64,000 nucleotides of DNA from Methylomonas sp. MK1 (GTDB lineage: Bacteria; Pseudomonadota; Gammaproteobacteria; Methylococcales; Methylomonadaceae). Made by a program: the position numbers and the translations under genes. Positions 46,647-55,416 of this stretch are shown piece by piece (position 1 is the first letter of the stretch; each line of letters begins with the position of its first letter). Location: NCBI RefSeq assembly GCF_000365425.1, contig NZ_AQOV01000002.1:1178001-1242000 (forward strand). Reading direction: 5' to 3'. A model generated the notes under the pieces. The model worked only from the letters and a program-made list of their open reading frames with translations, ran no database searches and was not told the DNA's origin.

Positions 46647-47432
46647 TTAACTAGCGATCAGGAACTGTTCGAAAAATACAATGAATTGCATGAACACAAT
46701 TCCGAAACCAAAAGCGGCGGTTTGTCCGCTCAGGCAGGGAAAACTGCAAGGTTCGTGTAATGCCGGAATCAGATCGGAGGCGGCGATATAAATAAAACCG
46801 CCGGCAGCGATGGGTAATAACAGCGACAAGGACGATTCTGCCAACTGGCTGAGTAATAAGGTAAAGATCGCTCCCGGCAAAACGGTCAGCGAGCAATAAA
46901 AGTTGTAGAGTACGGCTTGTTTGGGTGAATAGCCGCCGCGCAGCAGGGCGCCGACATCCCCGAGTTCCTGCGGGATTTCGTGGGCAATAATGGCCAAGGT
47001 GGTGGTCAATCCCAGGGCCGGATCGGCCAGAAAGCTGCCGGCGATCAAGATGCCGTCAACAAAGTTGTGCATGGCATCGCCGATCAGATTCATTCTAGCC
47101 AATGGCATAATCTCTCCGCCCGTTGGCGTGGTGTCGACGTTATGATCGTGCCGCCAGCGCACCAGTTTTTCCAACACAAAGAAACCGAATACACCAATCA
47201 ACACCGTCAGGCAGACGTCGCTGACGCTGCCGTGGCGGTCTATGGCATCGGGTATCAAATGAATGAAAGCATCACCTAAGAGTACTCCGACTGCTAGTGC
47301 GACCAGATAGGGCACTACCCGATTCAAGACGTCGGGTTTCAGCCATAATGCAAATACGCTGGACAACGAGCAAATGCTGACGGCGAGACAGGCCGCAATG
47401 GCGCCGGCAATAGTACTGATAGCGATAGTCAT
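46647..47432 (-). CDS. ZIP-family metal permease
   Basis: A 261-residue transporter with eight predicted spans. Metal-site residues are visible in span 4 (GDAMHNFVDGILI) and span 5 (AHEIPQELGDVGALL), both ZIP signatures; the earlier GDAFIHLIPDAI is also typical. It would bring Zn(II) from the periplasm into the cytoplasm. Its stop-start overlap with the small membrane gene (ATGA) and short gap to DUF1826 place it in the zinc operon. Confidence 0.92.
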   Translation of the reverse strand: MTIAISTIAGAIAACLAVSICSLSSVFALWLKPDVLNRVVPYLVALAVGVLLGDAFIHLIPDAIDRHGSVSDVCLTVLIGVFGFFVLEKLVRWRHDHNVDTTPTGGEIMPLARMNLIGDAMHNFVDGILIAGSFLADPALGLTTTLAIIAHEIPQELGDVGALLRGGYSPKQAVLYNFYCSLTVLPGAIFTLLLSQLAESSLSLLLPIAAGGFIYIAASDLIPALHEPCSFPCLSGQTAAFGFGIVFMQFIVFFEQFLIAS

Positions 47433-47674
47433 GTGCGATAGGGTGCCTTAGATTTGAGCGAGTGGTATTCGTGCTGAGAGCTGTAAATAAATCGGGCTAA
47501 TTTGTTCGGCAAAGCATGGGTGGCGAAATGCGTCAGCATGAACCCCAACACACTTAAAAAGAGTTTTGATAGCACGCGTTTGGCGGGCGCTCTGTCAATC
47601 AAGGGCAAGACAATTGCCAGAATAAGCAACAATTCAATACCGATGATATGCAGATAGCCGTCGATACTAGCCAT
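47429..47674 (-). CDS. Small membrane protein of the zinc operon
   Basis: About 81 residues, starting within the last codons of the G3E GTPase gene (ATG 47674, an 8-base overlap) and overlapping the ZIP gene by 4 bases. It has two hydrophobic spans (about 6-24 and 35-52; [17 protein letters not shown] and [18 protein letters not shown]) and His residues near them. The start could be 47701. I do not recognise a family. Translational coupling suggests a role in the zinc system. Confidence 0.65.
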   Translation of the reverse strand: MASIDGYLHIIGIELLLILAIVLPLIDRAPAKRVLSKLFLSVLGFMLTHFATHALPNKLARFIYSSQHEYHSLKSKAPYRT

Positions 47675-48884
47675 CGGCAAACCATTGCGGAAATTCATCA
47701 TGATAGTGTCGCCAAACCGTCGGACCGGCTGCAAGTTCGGCGTCAGTTAACAGGCATTCGTCCAACTCGCGGCGCACTTTGTCGATGTCGACATTTTGAC
47801 CGATGAATACCAGTTCTTGGCGGCAGTCGCCGTAGGGTTCGGCCCATTGCGACTGGATATCCGGCAGATAATCTTGCGGCCATTCCTGGCGCGGCACTGC
47901 CGCCCACCAGCGACCGGCCAAACCATGGTGCATCACGCCGCCGGCCTGTGACCAGCTGCCGGCGTGATCCGGGCGCGACGCCAGCCAGAAGAAGCCTTTG
48001 GAACGGAGCAATGTGCCGTTATCCCATTCGCCGGCGTGCAGATGATCATAGAACCGCTGCGGATGGAAGGGGCGACGGGCGGCGTAAACGAAGCTGCCTA
48101 TGCCGTATTCTTCAGTCTCCGGTTTATGTTCGCCCCGCAATTCTTTTAACCAGCCCGGGGCTTGCTCGGCTTTTTCGAAATCGAACAAGCCGGTGTCGAG
48201 TACTTTGTGTAAATCGACCTGACCCATCACGATTGGGAGAATTTCCGCGTCGGGGTTGAGGCTGTGTAACACCGCTGTTAAATTGATGATCTCGTCGCCG
48301 GCGATCAGATCAATTTTGGAAATCAGAATGATATTGGCAAATTCGATTTGATCGACCAGTAAATCGGCGACGTTACGTTCGTCATCTTCGCCCAGTGACT
48401 CGCCGGTTTCTTTTAAGCTCAAGGCTTCTAGGTAATTGCGCATAAAGTTGACCGCGTCCACCACGGTGACCAGCGTATCCAGGCGAGCATGGTCGGATAA
48501 ACTCGCCCCGGCTTCATCGCGAAACGTGAAGGTCTCCGCAATCGGCAGCGGCTCGGCAATGCCGGTGGATTCGATTACCAAGTAATCGAAGCGGCCTTCC
48601 TTGGCCAAATTGCCGACCTCGATCAGCAAGTCCTCGCGGAGGGTGCAACAAATGCACCCATTGCTCATTTCGACCAGTTTTTCCTGGCCACGATTCAGTT
48701 GTACTTGGTTTTTGACCATCGCCGCATCGATATTCACCTCGCTCATGTCGTTAACAATCACGGCTATCCTTAAATTCTCCCGATTGTTGAGGATGTGGTT
48801 CAACAAGGTGGTTTTACCCGCACCGAGGAAGCCGGATAGCACGGTGACAGGGAGTTGTTTAGCTGGGGCGTGTCTAAGAGTCAT
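47667..48884 (-). CDS. Zinc-regulated G3E GTPase metal chaperone, ZigA-like (1)
   Basis: A 405-residue GTPase. It shows [20 protein letters not shown] in [38 protein letters not shown] and a long C-terminal domain with [17 protein letters not shown]. This ZigA-type branch is induced by zinc starvation in Acinetobacter and others, and delivers zinc to client metalloenzymes. The ATG at 48884 is used, and a Zur-like site lies 11 bases upstream (48896-48910). It heads the operon ending in the ZIP and DUF1826 genes. Confidence 0.9.
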   Translation of the reverse strand: MTLRHAPAKQLPVTVLSGFLGAGKTTLLNHILNNRENLRIAVIVNDMSEVNIDAAMVKNQVQLNRGQEKLVEMSNGCICCTLREDLLIEVGNLAKEGRFDYLVIESTGIAEPLPIAETFTFRDEAGASLSDHARLDTLVTVVDAVNFMRNYLEALSLKETGESLGEDDERNVADLLVDQIEFANIILISKIDLIAGDEIINLTAVLHSLNPDAEILPIVMGQVDLHKVLDTGLFDFEKAEQAPGWLKELRGEHKPETEEYGIGSFVYAARRPFHPQRFYDHLHAGEWDNGTLLRSKGFFWLASRPDHAGSWSQAGGVMHHGLAGRWWAAVPRQEWPQDYLPDIQSQWAEPYGDCRQELVFIGQNVDIDKVRRELDECLLTDAELAAGPTVWRHYHDEFPQWFADG

Positions 48885-48895
48885 GGTGATTCTGA

Positions 48896-48910
48896 TGTTA
48901 TATTGTAGCG
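48896..48910. promoter_or_regulatory. Zur-like operator upstream of the ZigA-like gene
   Basis: TGTTATATTGTAGCG matches the perfect palindrome at 51031-51045 at 12 of 15 positions. On the minus strand it contains TACAAT, a possible -10. It lies 11 bases from the ATG at 48884. Zur repression is inferred from similarity and the zinc genes next to it. Confidence 0.6.
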
Positions 48911-48922
48911 TTATGGCGGTCA

Positions 48923-48952
48923 AAAAAAGGCGCTGTTGGTAAGGACAGCGCC
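48923..48952 (-). terminator. Intrinsic terminator of znuD
   Basis: On the minus strand, GGCGCTGT (48952-48945) and ACAGCGCC (48936-48929) form an 8-bp stem with an 8-base loop, followed by seven Ts (48928-48922). It sits 14 bases past the znuD stop and separates it from the ZigA-like operon. Confidence 0.85.
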
Positions 48953-48965
48953 GATTTCAGCGGTT

Positions 48966-50996
48966 CTAATAACTGACTCTAAAACCTACTTCCGCGCCGC
49001 GTCCTGCTTCCGGGGCAAAATTTCGCAAGTACGATGTCGAGTTGCGGATGTTTTGATCCAGCAGGTTATTACCTTTGGCGAATATCATGAGCTTGGCGTC
49101 TTTATAGGCCTTGATTTGATAGTTGGTGCCTACATTCAGCAAGAAATAGCCGGCAGTGGAGGTTTCGAAATCGCCGGCATGGGGCTGAGATTCGGCTCGG
49201 GTAAAGCGCAGATAAGTGGACAATTTCTCCCGATTGAAATCCAGTTGCAGGCCGTAGCGTAACGGTGGCATGCGCGGTACGTCGCTACCGTTGAGAAATT
49301 CGCCGCGGGTGTAATCGCTGAATAGGGTCATCTCCAATAAGCCGACATGGTTTTCCATCATAGGCACGATCAGTTTGGCTTCATAACCCTTGAAGATAGC
49401 GTCGTGTTGTCCGCTGGTGACCAAAGGCACACAATCCGCTACGCAAGGATTGCCGTCTTGATCGACGAATTCGCCGTTGCGTTGCTGGAAAATATAATCG
49501 CTGGCCCAGTTGTGGAATAAGTCGAATTCGGCGCGTAACCAATCGGTTTTGAAGCGGTAGCCCAAGTCCAGGTTGTAGGAGGTTTCTTCTCTTAAACCCA
49601 GGTCGCCTCTGTCGTAACTGCGGGTGGCGTCGTGGTAGCCGTCGGACAGCAATTCTTGGACCTGCGGCGCGCGCGAGGAGCGAGTCACTGCCAGATTCAA
49701 GCTGTTGCGATTATCCAGTTTCCATACCGCGGAAGCCGACGCGCTGACCGGGATGTAGCTGAGATTGGCGAAACCGTCCGGGCGAATATCGGTTTGTTCG
49801 ACGCGGGTGCCCAGCTGATAAGTCACCGCCCCAAGGTCGAAAGATTCCACAGCGAAGACACCGTAACTGGTAATGTCCGAGCGTGGCACGATGCTGTCGC
49901 CGGTGAGTTTTTCGATCGCATTAAAGTCGCTGGCCTGGGCTTGAAAACCCACCACGCCGCGCAGCGGTCCCAGATCCTGGTGAGCCAATTCCATGCGGCC
50001 TTCGTAGGACTGGTTGGTGTAATAAGCACCGGGTTCGCCGTTGGCGATTTCGGTATGCTGGTAATCGGTGTAACCCAGCCGGGTACGTAGATTTTTTGCA
50101 AAGCGGAACGGGTTGTTCAGTTCGCTCTTAAAGTCGTATTTGGTTTGCCGCATCGCGATGCGTACCGTTTCGTCGCCGGTGCCGTCGGGAGCGATGGCGT
50201 AGTTGTTGTTTAGGTTATTGATCGACACACCGGCGAAACCGGGCGCACCGATCCAGGACAAGCCGGCCGAACCGCTGATTGCTTCCGCGCCGGTGTTGTT
50301 CAGATAGCCTTTGGGGTTATCGACAATCTCCAAGCTGGGATCGGTGACGGCCACTTTCGCGGTGTCTATGCCGCTGCCGCCTATGTCCAGATTGTTGCGA
50401 TGCCGATAAAAGCCGTCCAGGTGATAAGCAATATTGTCCTTGCCGCCTTCGACTTTCATGGTGGTGCTGGTTTCGTCGGAGGTGGAATCGAAACGTTGCT
50501 CGAGCGCGGCACCTACCAGTTTGTCGAACTGGCGACCGGGGATGCGGTTGTCGATGACGTTAACCACGCCGCCCATCGCGCCGCTGCCGTAGAGTAGCGT
50601 GGCCGGGCCGCGCAGCACTTCGATGCGCTCAGCCAACAGAGGTTCGACGCTGGTGGCGTGGTCGGGACTGATTGCGGAAACATCGTTGCTGCCGATACCG
50701 TTGTTCAATACCCGGACTCTGGGCCCGGCTTGACCACGTATCACCGGAGTACCGACGCCGGGGCCGAAGGATTGGCTGCTGATGCCCAGCTCGTTTTTCA
50801 AGGTATCGCCGATGCTGTGGCCGGTTTTCATCCGTAAATCGTCATCGCTCAGCACGGTGACCGGTACCGGGCTGTCCGACTTTTTGTCTTGTAGCGGTGC
50901 TGTGACAATTATTTCGTCCATTGCTTGTATCGCAGGTTCTTCGGCCATCAAGACCGGCGATGGCAGTATTAAAATCAGGGCAGCGGTTTTTTTCAT
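48966..50996 (-). CDS. znuD: ZnuD-type TonB-dependent outer-membrane zinc receptor
   Basis: A 676-residue TonB-dependent receptor with signal peptide (MKKTAALILILPSPVLMA), TonB box (MDEIIVTAP), and plug domain with QSFGPGVGTPVIRGQAGPRV, then VLRGPATLLYGSGAMGGVVNVID. These plug segments are the marks of ZnuD-type receptors (Neisseria), which import zinc. The C-terminal strand ends GRGAEVGFRVSY with terminal aromatic Tyr. Zur-like palindromes lie in its promoter (51031-51068). It has its own terminator. Metal specificity is inferred from sequence and context. Confidence 0.88.
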   Translation of the reverse strand: MKKTAALILILPSPVLMAEEPAIQAMDEIIVTAPLQDKKSDSPVPVTVLSDDDLRMKTGHSIGDTLKNELGISSQSFGPGVGTPVIRGQAGPRVRVLNNGIGSNDVSAISPDHATSVEPLLAERIEVLRGPATLLYGSGAMGGVVNVIDNRIPGRQFDKLVGAALEQRFDSTSDETSTTMKVEGGKDNIAYHLDGFYRHRNNLDIGGSGIDTAKVAVTDPSLEIVDNPKGYLNNTGAEAISGSAGLSWIGAPGFAGVSINNLNNNYAIAPDGTGDETVRIAMRQTKYDFKSELNNPFRFAKNLRTRLGYTDYQHTEIANGEPGAYYTNQSYEGRMELAHQDLGPLRGVVGFQAQASDFNAIEKLTGDSIVPRSDITSYGVFAVESFDLGAVTYQLGTRVEQTDIRPDGFANLSYIPVSASASAVWKLDNRNSLNLAVTRSSRAPQVQELLSDGYHDATRSYDRGDLGLREETSYNLDLGYRFKTDWLRAEFDLFHNWASDYIFQQRNGEFVDQDGNPCVADCVPLVTSGQHDAIFKGYEAKLIVPMMENHVGLLEMTLFSDYTRGEFLNGSDVPRMPPLRYGLQLDFNREKLSTYLRFTRAESQPHAGDFETSTAGYFLLNVGTNYQIKAYKDAKLMIFAKGNNLLDQNIRNSTSYLRNFAPEAGRGAEVGFRVSY

Positions 50997-51030
50997 GAGA
51001 AGTAGCGCAGTCAGGAATGATGTGCAAAGA

Positions 51031-51045
51031 TGTTATATTATAACA
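51031..51045. promoter_or_regulatory. Perfect Zur-like palindrome in the znuD promoter (site 1)
   Basis: TGTTATATTATAACA is a perfect palindrome around a single central base, close to the gammaproteobacterial Zur-box consensus (TGTTATANTATAACA). On the minus strand it contains TATAAT, a perfect -10 hexamer, so bound Zur would block RNA polymerase. It lies 35 bases upstream of the ATG at 50996. Confidence 0.78.
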
Positions 51046-51053
51046 GACGTGGA

Positions 51054-51068
51054 TGCAATATTATCGCA
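51054..51068. promoter_or_regulatory. Second Zur-like palindrome in the znuD promoter (site 2)
   Basis: TGCAATATTATCGCA matches site 1 at 11 of 15 positions and is itself a near-palindrome. Its start is 23 bases from that of site 1, about two helical turns, which would suit co-operative binding of two dimers. Functional status is inferred. Confidence 0.5.
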
Positions 51069-51284
51069 TTAGTTTTTACATCGTCTTCTTGTGGCTTATT
51101 GGGTGATTTGAGTTTGATTCGTTGTGAAAGCAGCAAACTTGACAGCAATAATCCCGAAGGGCGATATGGACCGCTTTCGAGATCATATGGTTGAAATGTT
51201 ACGGAAATGTTTCTTTGCGCCTCGGAATGAAATACTTATTCCCGGCGGTGTTGATAACGCGGAGTAATTTGCGCCTAAGCCCTG

Positions 51285-52490
51285 CTAATTTAGGGCCTGC
51301 GGCTGTTCCAGACATTGCTGGGCCTGGATTGCAATTTCCAATTCCTCGTTCGTGGCAATCACCAATATCGCCACTCCGGAGTTGGCTGGATTGATGCTGT
51401 CGCATGGTCTCACCGGTTTTCGGTTTTTTTCCTGGTCTATCGCAATCCCAAAGAGGGTCATATCAAGGCAGACTTGTTCGCGCAGCCAGGCATCGTTCTC
51501 GCCGATGCCGCCGGTAAATACCAAGGCATCGACTCGGCCCAGCACCGCAAAATAAGCGCCGACGTATTTTTTAATGCGATAGGCGTACATCGCTAAAGCC
51601 AGCTTTGCCTGTTCGTCGCCGGCTTCGGCCATCCGGTGTATCGCCCGCATATCGTTTTCGCCGCAAATACCCTTGCAGCCGCTTTCTTTATTTAACAAGG
51701 TTTCAATGGCGTCGTTGGACAAATTCAGCGTGCGGCTCAGATAAAAATGGATTGCCGGATCGATGTCGCCGCAGCGACTGCCCATCATCAAACCTTCCAG
51801 CGGTGTCATACCCATCGATGTGTCGATGCTCCGGCCGTTTTGGATCGCTGTGACGCTGGCGCCATTACCGAGATGCAGCGTGATTAGATTGGTCGCCGAC
51901 ACCGGTTTGCCGAGATACTGCGCAGCTTGCTCGGCAACATAACGGTGCGAAGTGCCGTGGAAGCCGTAACGTCTTACGCCATGTTGGGTATAAAGGTGTT
52001 CGGGCAGGGGATAGCGATAGGCATAATCCGGCAGGGTTTGATGAAACGCTGTATCGAATACCGCGACTTGCGGCGTCTCGCCCATTTGGTGGATGGCTTC
52101 CTCGATACCCAACAAATTGGCGGGGTTATGCAGCGGAGCCAATGGAATAACCTCGGCAATGCGTTGCATCACTTGTGTATCAATCAAGGCCGGTTCACGA
52201 AAATGTTCGCCACCATGCACGACTCGATGGCCGATGCAGGCCAACTCCCGACGGTCCTTCAACACGCCGCACGCTGCCAGCGTTTCGAACAGCAACTGCA
52301 AGGCTTGTTGATGGTTGCGGCAATTGATTTCGTCGCGTGTCCGGTCATTATTCGCCAGCGCATAACTATGGCTAGCGGAGTCTTCGCTGATGCGTTCGAT
52401 GATACCTGCGATCAATACTGAGCGATCAGACATCTCGAATAAGCTGTATTTAACCGATGAGCTGCCGGCGTTAAGCACCAGAATTTTCAT
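51285..52490 (-). CDS. ackA: Acetate kinase
   Basis: AckA converts acetyl phosphate and ADP to acetate and ATP. The 401-residue protein has MKILVLNAGSSSVKYSLFE, the motif VFDTAFHQTLPDYAYRYPLP, and the sugar-kinase-like HLGNGASVTAIQNGRSIDTSMG, all standard. Its tail is VLVFTGGIGEND with LVIATNEELEIA. It is co-directional with pta, with one DUF2380-like gene between, so acetyl-CoA and acetate could interconvert under one promoter. Confidence 0.96.
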   Translation of the reverse strand: MKILVLNAGSSSVKYSLFEMSDRSVLIAGIIERISEDSASHSYALANNDRTRDEINCRNHQQALQLLFETLAACGVLKDRRELACIGHRVVHGGEHFREPALIDTQVMQRIAEVIPLAPLHNPANLLGIEEAIHQMGETPQVAVFDTAFHQTLPDYAYRYPLPEHLYTQHGVRRYGFHGTSHRYVAEQAAQYLGKPVSATNLITLHLGNGASVTAIQNGRSIDTSMGMTPLEGLMMGSRCGDIDPAIHFYLSRTLNLSNDAIETLLNKESGCKGICGENDMRAIHRMAEAGDEQAKLALAMYAYRIKKYVGAYFAVLGRVDALVFTGGIGENDAWLREQVCLDMTLFGIAIDQEKNRKPVRPCDSINPANSGVAILVIATNEELEIAIQAQQCLEQPQALN

Positions 52491-52514
52491 GAATATCTCG
52501 AAAGGGTTAGGCGA

Positions 52515-53042
52515 TTAATGGGCAAGTTTCGCCGGTGGCGGCGGGATATATTGGCGATCCAGATCATGGTCGATTTTAGTGGTCAGGCTTTCCACGGCTT
52601 TGATGGTCAGACTGGCGTTGGGGCCCTTGGATTCGGAAATGTAGTCGCCGATCAACTTGCCATCGGCTACCTTGACCAAGCGCCCCATCAGATAAGCGAA
52701 TAAAAAGCTGGGTTTGTGTAGCCGTCCAACCAAAATGTAATCGGCTTGAAATTGCTTGCCCAGTTGCGCGGCGGCATCGGCATGGTCGAATAAATAGCCG
52801 ACGCCACTGTTGGCGGCTTGCTGTACCTGGTTCGGTATGGCTACGATTACATAGCCGGCGCGCTTTAACTCTTGCTCCAGCAGCGGTTTGATTGACGCGG
52901 TTCGTTGCAATTCAGCGGGGACGCCGGGCGCCAGAGTTAGGTCTTTCAATTCAAAATCCAGCACGGCGATGCGGGTCTGCGCCAGTGAATTAAAGCTCAG
53001 CATGCAGAACAGCAAACTGCTTAATAGGGTTTTTTGCATCAT
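52515..53042 (-). CDS. DUF2380-like secreted protein between pta and ackA
   Basis: A 175-residue exported protein (signal MMQKTLLSSLLFCMLSFNSLA) with the family start TRIAVLDFELKDLTLAP, a TolB-like alpha/beta core (LLEQELKRAGYVIVAIP, QFQADYILVGRLHKPSFLFAYLM) and a short Pro-rich tail. Such DUF2380/DUF3280 proteins occur widely in methylotrophs and sit in periplasm or membrane; role unknown. It starts with ATGATG overlapping the pta stop and ends 24 bases before ackA, so it is a full member of the pta-ackA operon. Confidence 0.8.
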   Translation of the reverse strand: MMQKTLLSSLLFCMLSFNSLAQTRIAVLDFELKDLTLAPGVPAELQRTASIKPLLEQELKRAGYVIVAIPNQVQQAANSGVGYLFDHADAAAQLGKQFQADYILVGRLHKPSFLFAYLMGRLVKVADGKLIGDYISESKGPNASLTIKAVESLTTKIDHDLDRQYIPPPPAKLAH

Positions 53043-55168
53043 GTTTTGTTGGCTTCCTGGGCTTGAATCGCGGTGATGACAACCGTATTGACGATGTCTG
53101 TCACTGTGCAGCCACGGCTTAAATCGTTGACCGGTTTGTTCAAACCTTGCAGGATGGGGCCGACGGCGATTGCACCGGATGAGCGTTGCACCGCTTTATA
53201 AGTGTTGTTGCCGGTATTGAGGTCCGGAAAAATTAATACGGTGGCCTGGCCGGCGACTTCGCTGTCGGGTAGTTTGGTTTTAGCGACGCTGGCGTCCACG
53301 GCGGCATCGTATTGCATCGGGCCTTCCAGCAGCAGGTCCGGACACAGACTTTGGGCGATTTTGACGGCGTCTCTGACTTTATCCACCGCCTCGCCCTTGC
53401 CGGATTCGCCGGTGGAGTAGGACAGCATAGCAACGCGCGGTTCGATGTTGAACATGCGTGCGGTTTCGGCGGCGTTAATGGCGATGTCGGCCAATTGCGC
53501 GGCGTTGGGATTGGGGATCACTGCGCAATCGCCGTAAACCAATACGCGATCTTCCAGGCACATAAAAAACACGCTGGAAACAATTGACGCGCCGGGCCTG
53601 GTTTTGATGATTTCGAAGGCTGGACGAATGGTATGTTGCGTCGAATGCACCGCACCGGAGACCATGCCGTCAGCGTAATCGAGATGTATCATCAATGTCC
53701 CGAAATAACTGGGATCGGCCATTAGGTCGAAGGCGGTATCGTAAACGATGCAGCGATGTTTACGGGCTTGGTAATAGGTTTCCGCGAACAACGGCCGCAG
53801 ATCCGATTTAATCGGGTCGATGATGTTGACATTGTCCATCTTCAAGGCCATGGCCTGAATTTTCTGGCGGATCTCGGCTTCGTTACCCAGTAGGGTGATT
53901 TTCACCACATCGCGCAGCAGCAAAATCTCCGCTGCGCGCAGAATCCGCTCTTCATTGCCCTCCGGTAGCACGATATGTTGCTTTCTGGCTTTGGCGCGCT
54001 GCAACAGATCGTATTCGAACATCAGCGGCGTGATTTTGTGCGAAACCTTGCTGCACAGTCGCAGCCGCAGTTCCACCATGTTGATGTTACTTTCGATTAA
54101 TCCCAGTGCAGTGGCAATTTTGCGATCATCTTGAGAATGCAAGCGGGCGGTGACCTGACTGACTTGTAAAGCGGTGGTGAAGGTGTCGGAATCGACGCCG
54201 AGCACTGCGAACGGCGTATCGCCCAGGCCGTCAATCAATTTTTGCACTTGCGGGGCCGGTTGTTGATGGCCGGTTAATAACAGGCCGGCAATCTGCGGAT
54301 AGTTGCTGGAGTTGTAGGCCATCAGGCTGGCCATGATGATATCCGAGCGGTCGCCAGGGGTAATCACCAAATCGCCGGTTTCCACATAATCCAGAAAGTC
54401 CGGCACCAACATTGCCGCGACTTTGTAGTGATACACCTCGCGGCTCATCGTCGCGTTTTCACCGGAAAATACTTTGGCGCCGATGACTTTGGCGATGTTG
54501 CCGATGGTGGGTTTTTCCAGGGACGATTCGGCGGGCACCACGTACACCGGGAATTCGCTGGAATGATTTAAGCTGTGGCGCAGGCTGGCAATTTGATTTT
54601 GCGCGACACCGATGATGACCGTGGCCAGCAATTCGCAGTCGTGTTCGTGTACGGAATGTTTCAGGCTGGCCAAGCCGTTTAAAATTTGTTCGTCGCTAAG
54701 ATCTTCGCCCTGCATAACCGGCATCATCAGGCAGCCCAGATTGTTGGCGACATCGGCGTTGAAATCGAATTCGAAAATGGCGTTGCCGTGTCGATAGTCG
54801 CTGCCGACGCAGAGCACATGATCGCAACGCGCCTTCAAGGCCCGGTATTTGGCCAGTATGGTTTTCAACAGTTCGTCGTATTGTTCGGCGGCCAAAAATT
54901 GCCGGGCTTCCGCGCTGGTACAGCCATACATGGCTTCGTATGGGGTGGGGAGTTGATAGCGGTGGCTAATGAATTGAATCAAATCGTCTTTGTCGGTATC
55001 GCCTTGAATAATCGGCCGAAAAAAACCGATATTGTCCGCGTAGCCGGATAACATTTCGATGATCGCCAGCATGATCAAGGATTTACCGCTACCCTCGTCG
55101 ACGCCGGCAATATAGATGTCTTGCGAAATAACGGGTTCGCTTTGCGGATGGGGCTGAGTCGGATTCAT
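53039..55168 (-). CDS. pta: Phosphate acetyltransferase (long, E. coli type)
   Basis: Pta interconverts acetyl-CoA plus phosphate and acetyl phosphate plus CoA. The 709-residue form has an N-terminal P-loop NTPase-like domain (YIAGVDEGSGKSLIMLAI), a DRTGG domain in the middle (about 220-330), and the catalytic PTA_PTB domain at about 385-705 (HIVLPEGNEERIL; LLEGPMQYDAAVDASVA). Both upstream regulatory domains are retained. Stop and start overlap with the next gene (TGA within ATGATG). Confidence 0.96.
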   Translation of the reverse strand: MNPTQPHPQSEPVISQDIYIAGVDEGSGKSLIMLAIIEMLSGYADNIGFFRPIIQGDTDKDDLIQFISHRYQLPTPYEAMYGCTSAEARQFLAAEQYDELLKTILAKYRALKARCDHVLCVGSDYRHGNAIFEFDFNADVANNLGCLMMPVMQGEDLSDEQILNGLASLKHSVHEHDCELLATVIIGVAQNQIASLRHSLNHSSEFPVYVVPAESSLEKPTIGNIAKVIGAKVFSGENATMSREVYHYKVAAMLVPDFLDYVETGDLVITPGDRSDIIMASLMAYNSSNYPQIAGLLLTGHQQPAPQVQKLIDGLGDTPFAVLGVDSDTFTTALQVSQVTARLHSQDDRKIATALGLIESNINMVELRLRLCSKVSHKITPLMFEYDLLQRAKARKQHIVLPEGNEERILRAAEILLLRDVVKITLLGNEAEIRQKIQAMALKMDNVNIIDPIKSDLRPLFAETYYQARKHRCIVYDTAFDLMADPSYFGTLMIHLDYADGMVSGAVHSTQHTIRPAFEIIKTRPGASIVSSVFFMCLEDRVLVYGDCAVIPNPNAAQLADIAINAAETARMFNIEPRVAMLSYSTGESGKGEAVDKVRDAVKIAQSLCPDLLLEGPMQYDAAVDASVAKTKLPDSEVAGQATVLIFPDLNTGNNTYKAVQRSSGAIAVGPILQGLNKPVNDLSRGCTVTDIVNTVVITAIQAQEANKT

Positions 55169-55416
55169 GATCGATGACTTATATATTAATGGGAAAGTCT
55201 AGCGGAGGATGTTGCCACATGGCGCGCCGCTTGGCGACTGTATATTTTATTTATTCGGGCACCGCGCAGAGGTTAGGCGCATGCAAATAGTCTTTGGCTA
55301 TCATAGGTTTGGATTTATAAAATAATGTAATATCAAAATAATTATTGATTAATCTGCAAGCTCGGCTTTAATGGCTATACTACTAGCCGGGCGCAGGGAT
55401 TACTTGAACAACAGAG

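Noticed and set aside
51191..51394. Plus-strand frame between znuD and ackA
   Set aside because: Overlaps the end of ackA in antisense and has no ribosome site or recognised pattern.
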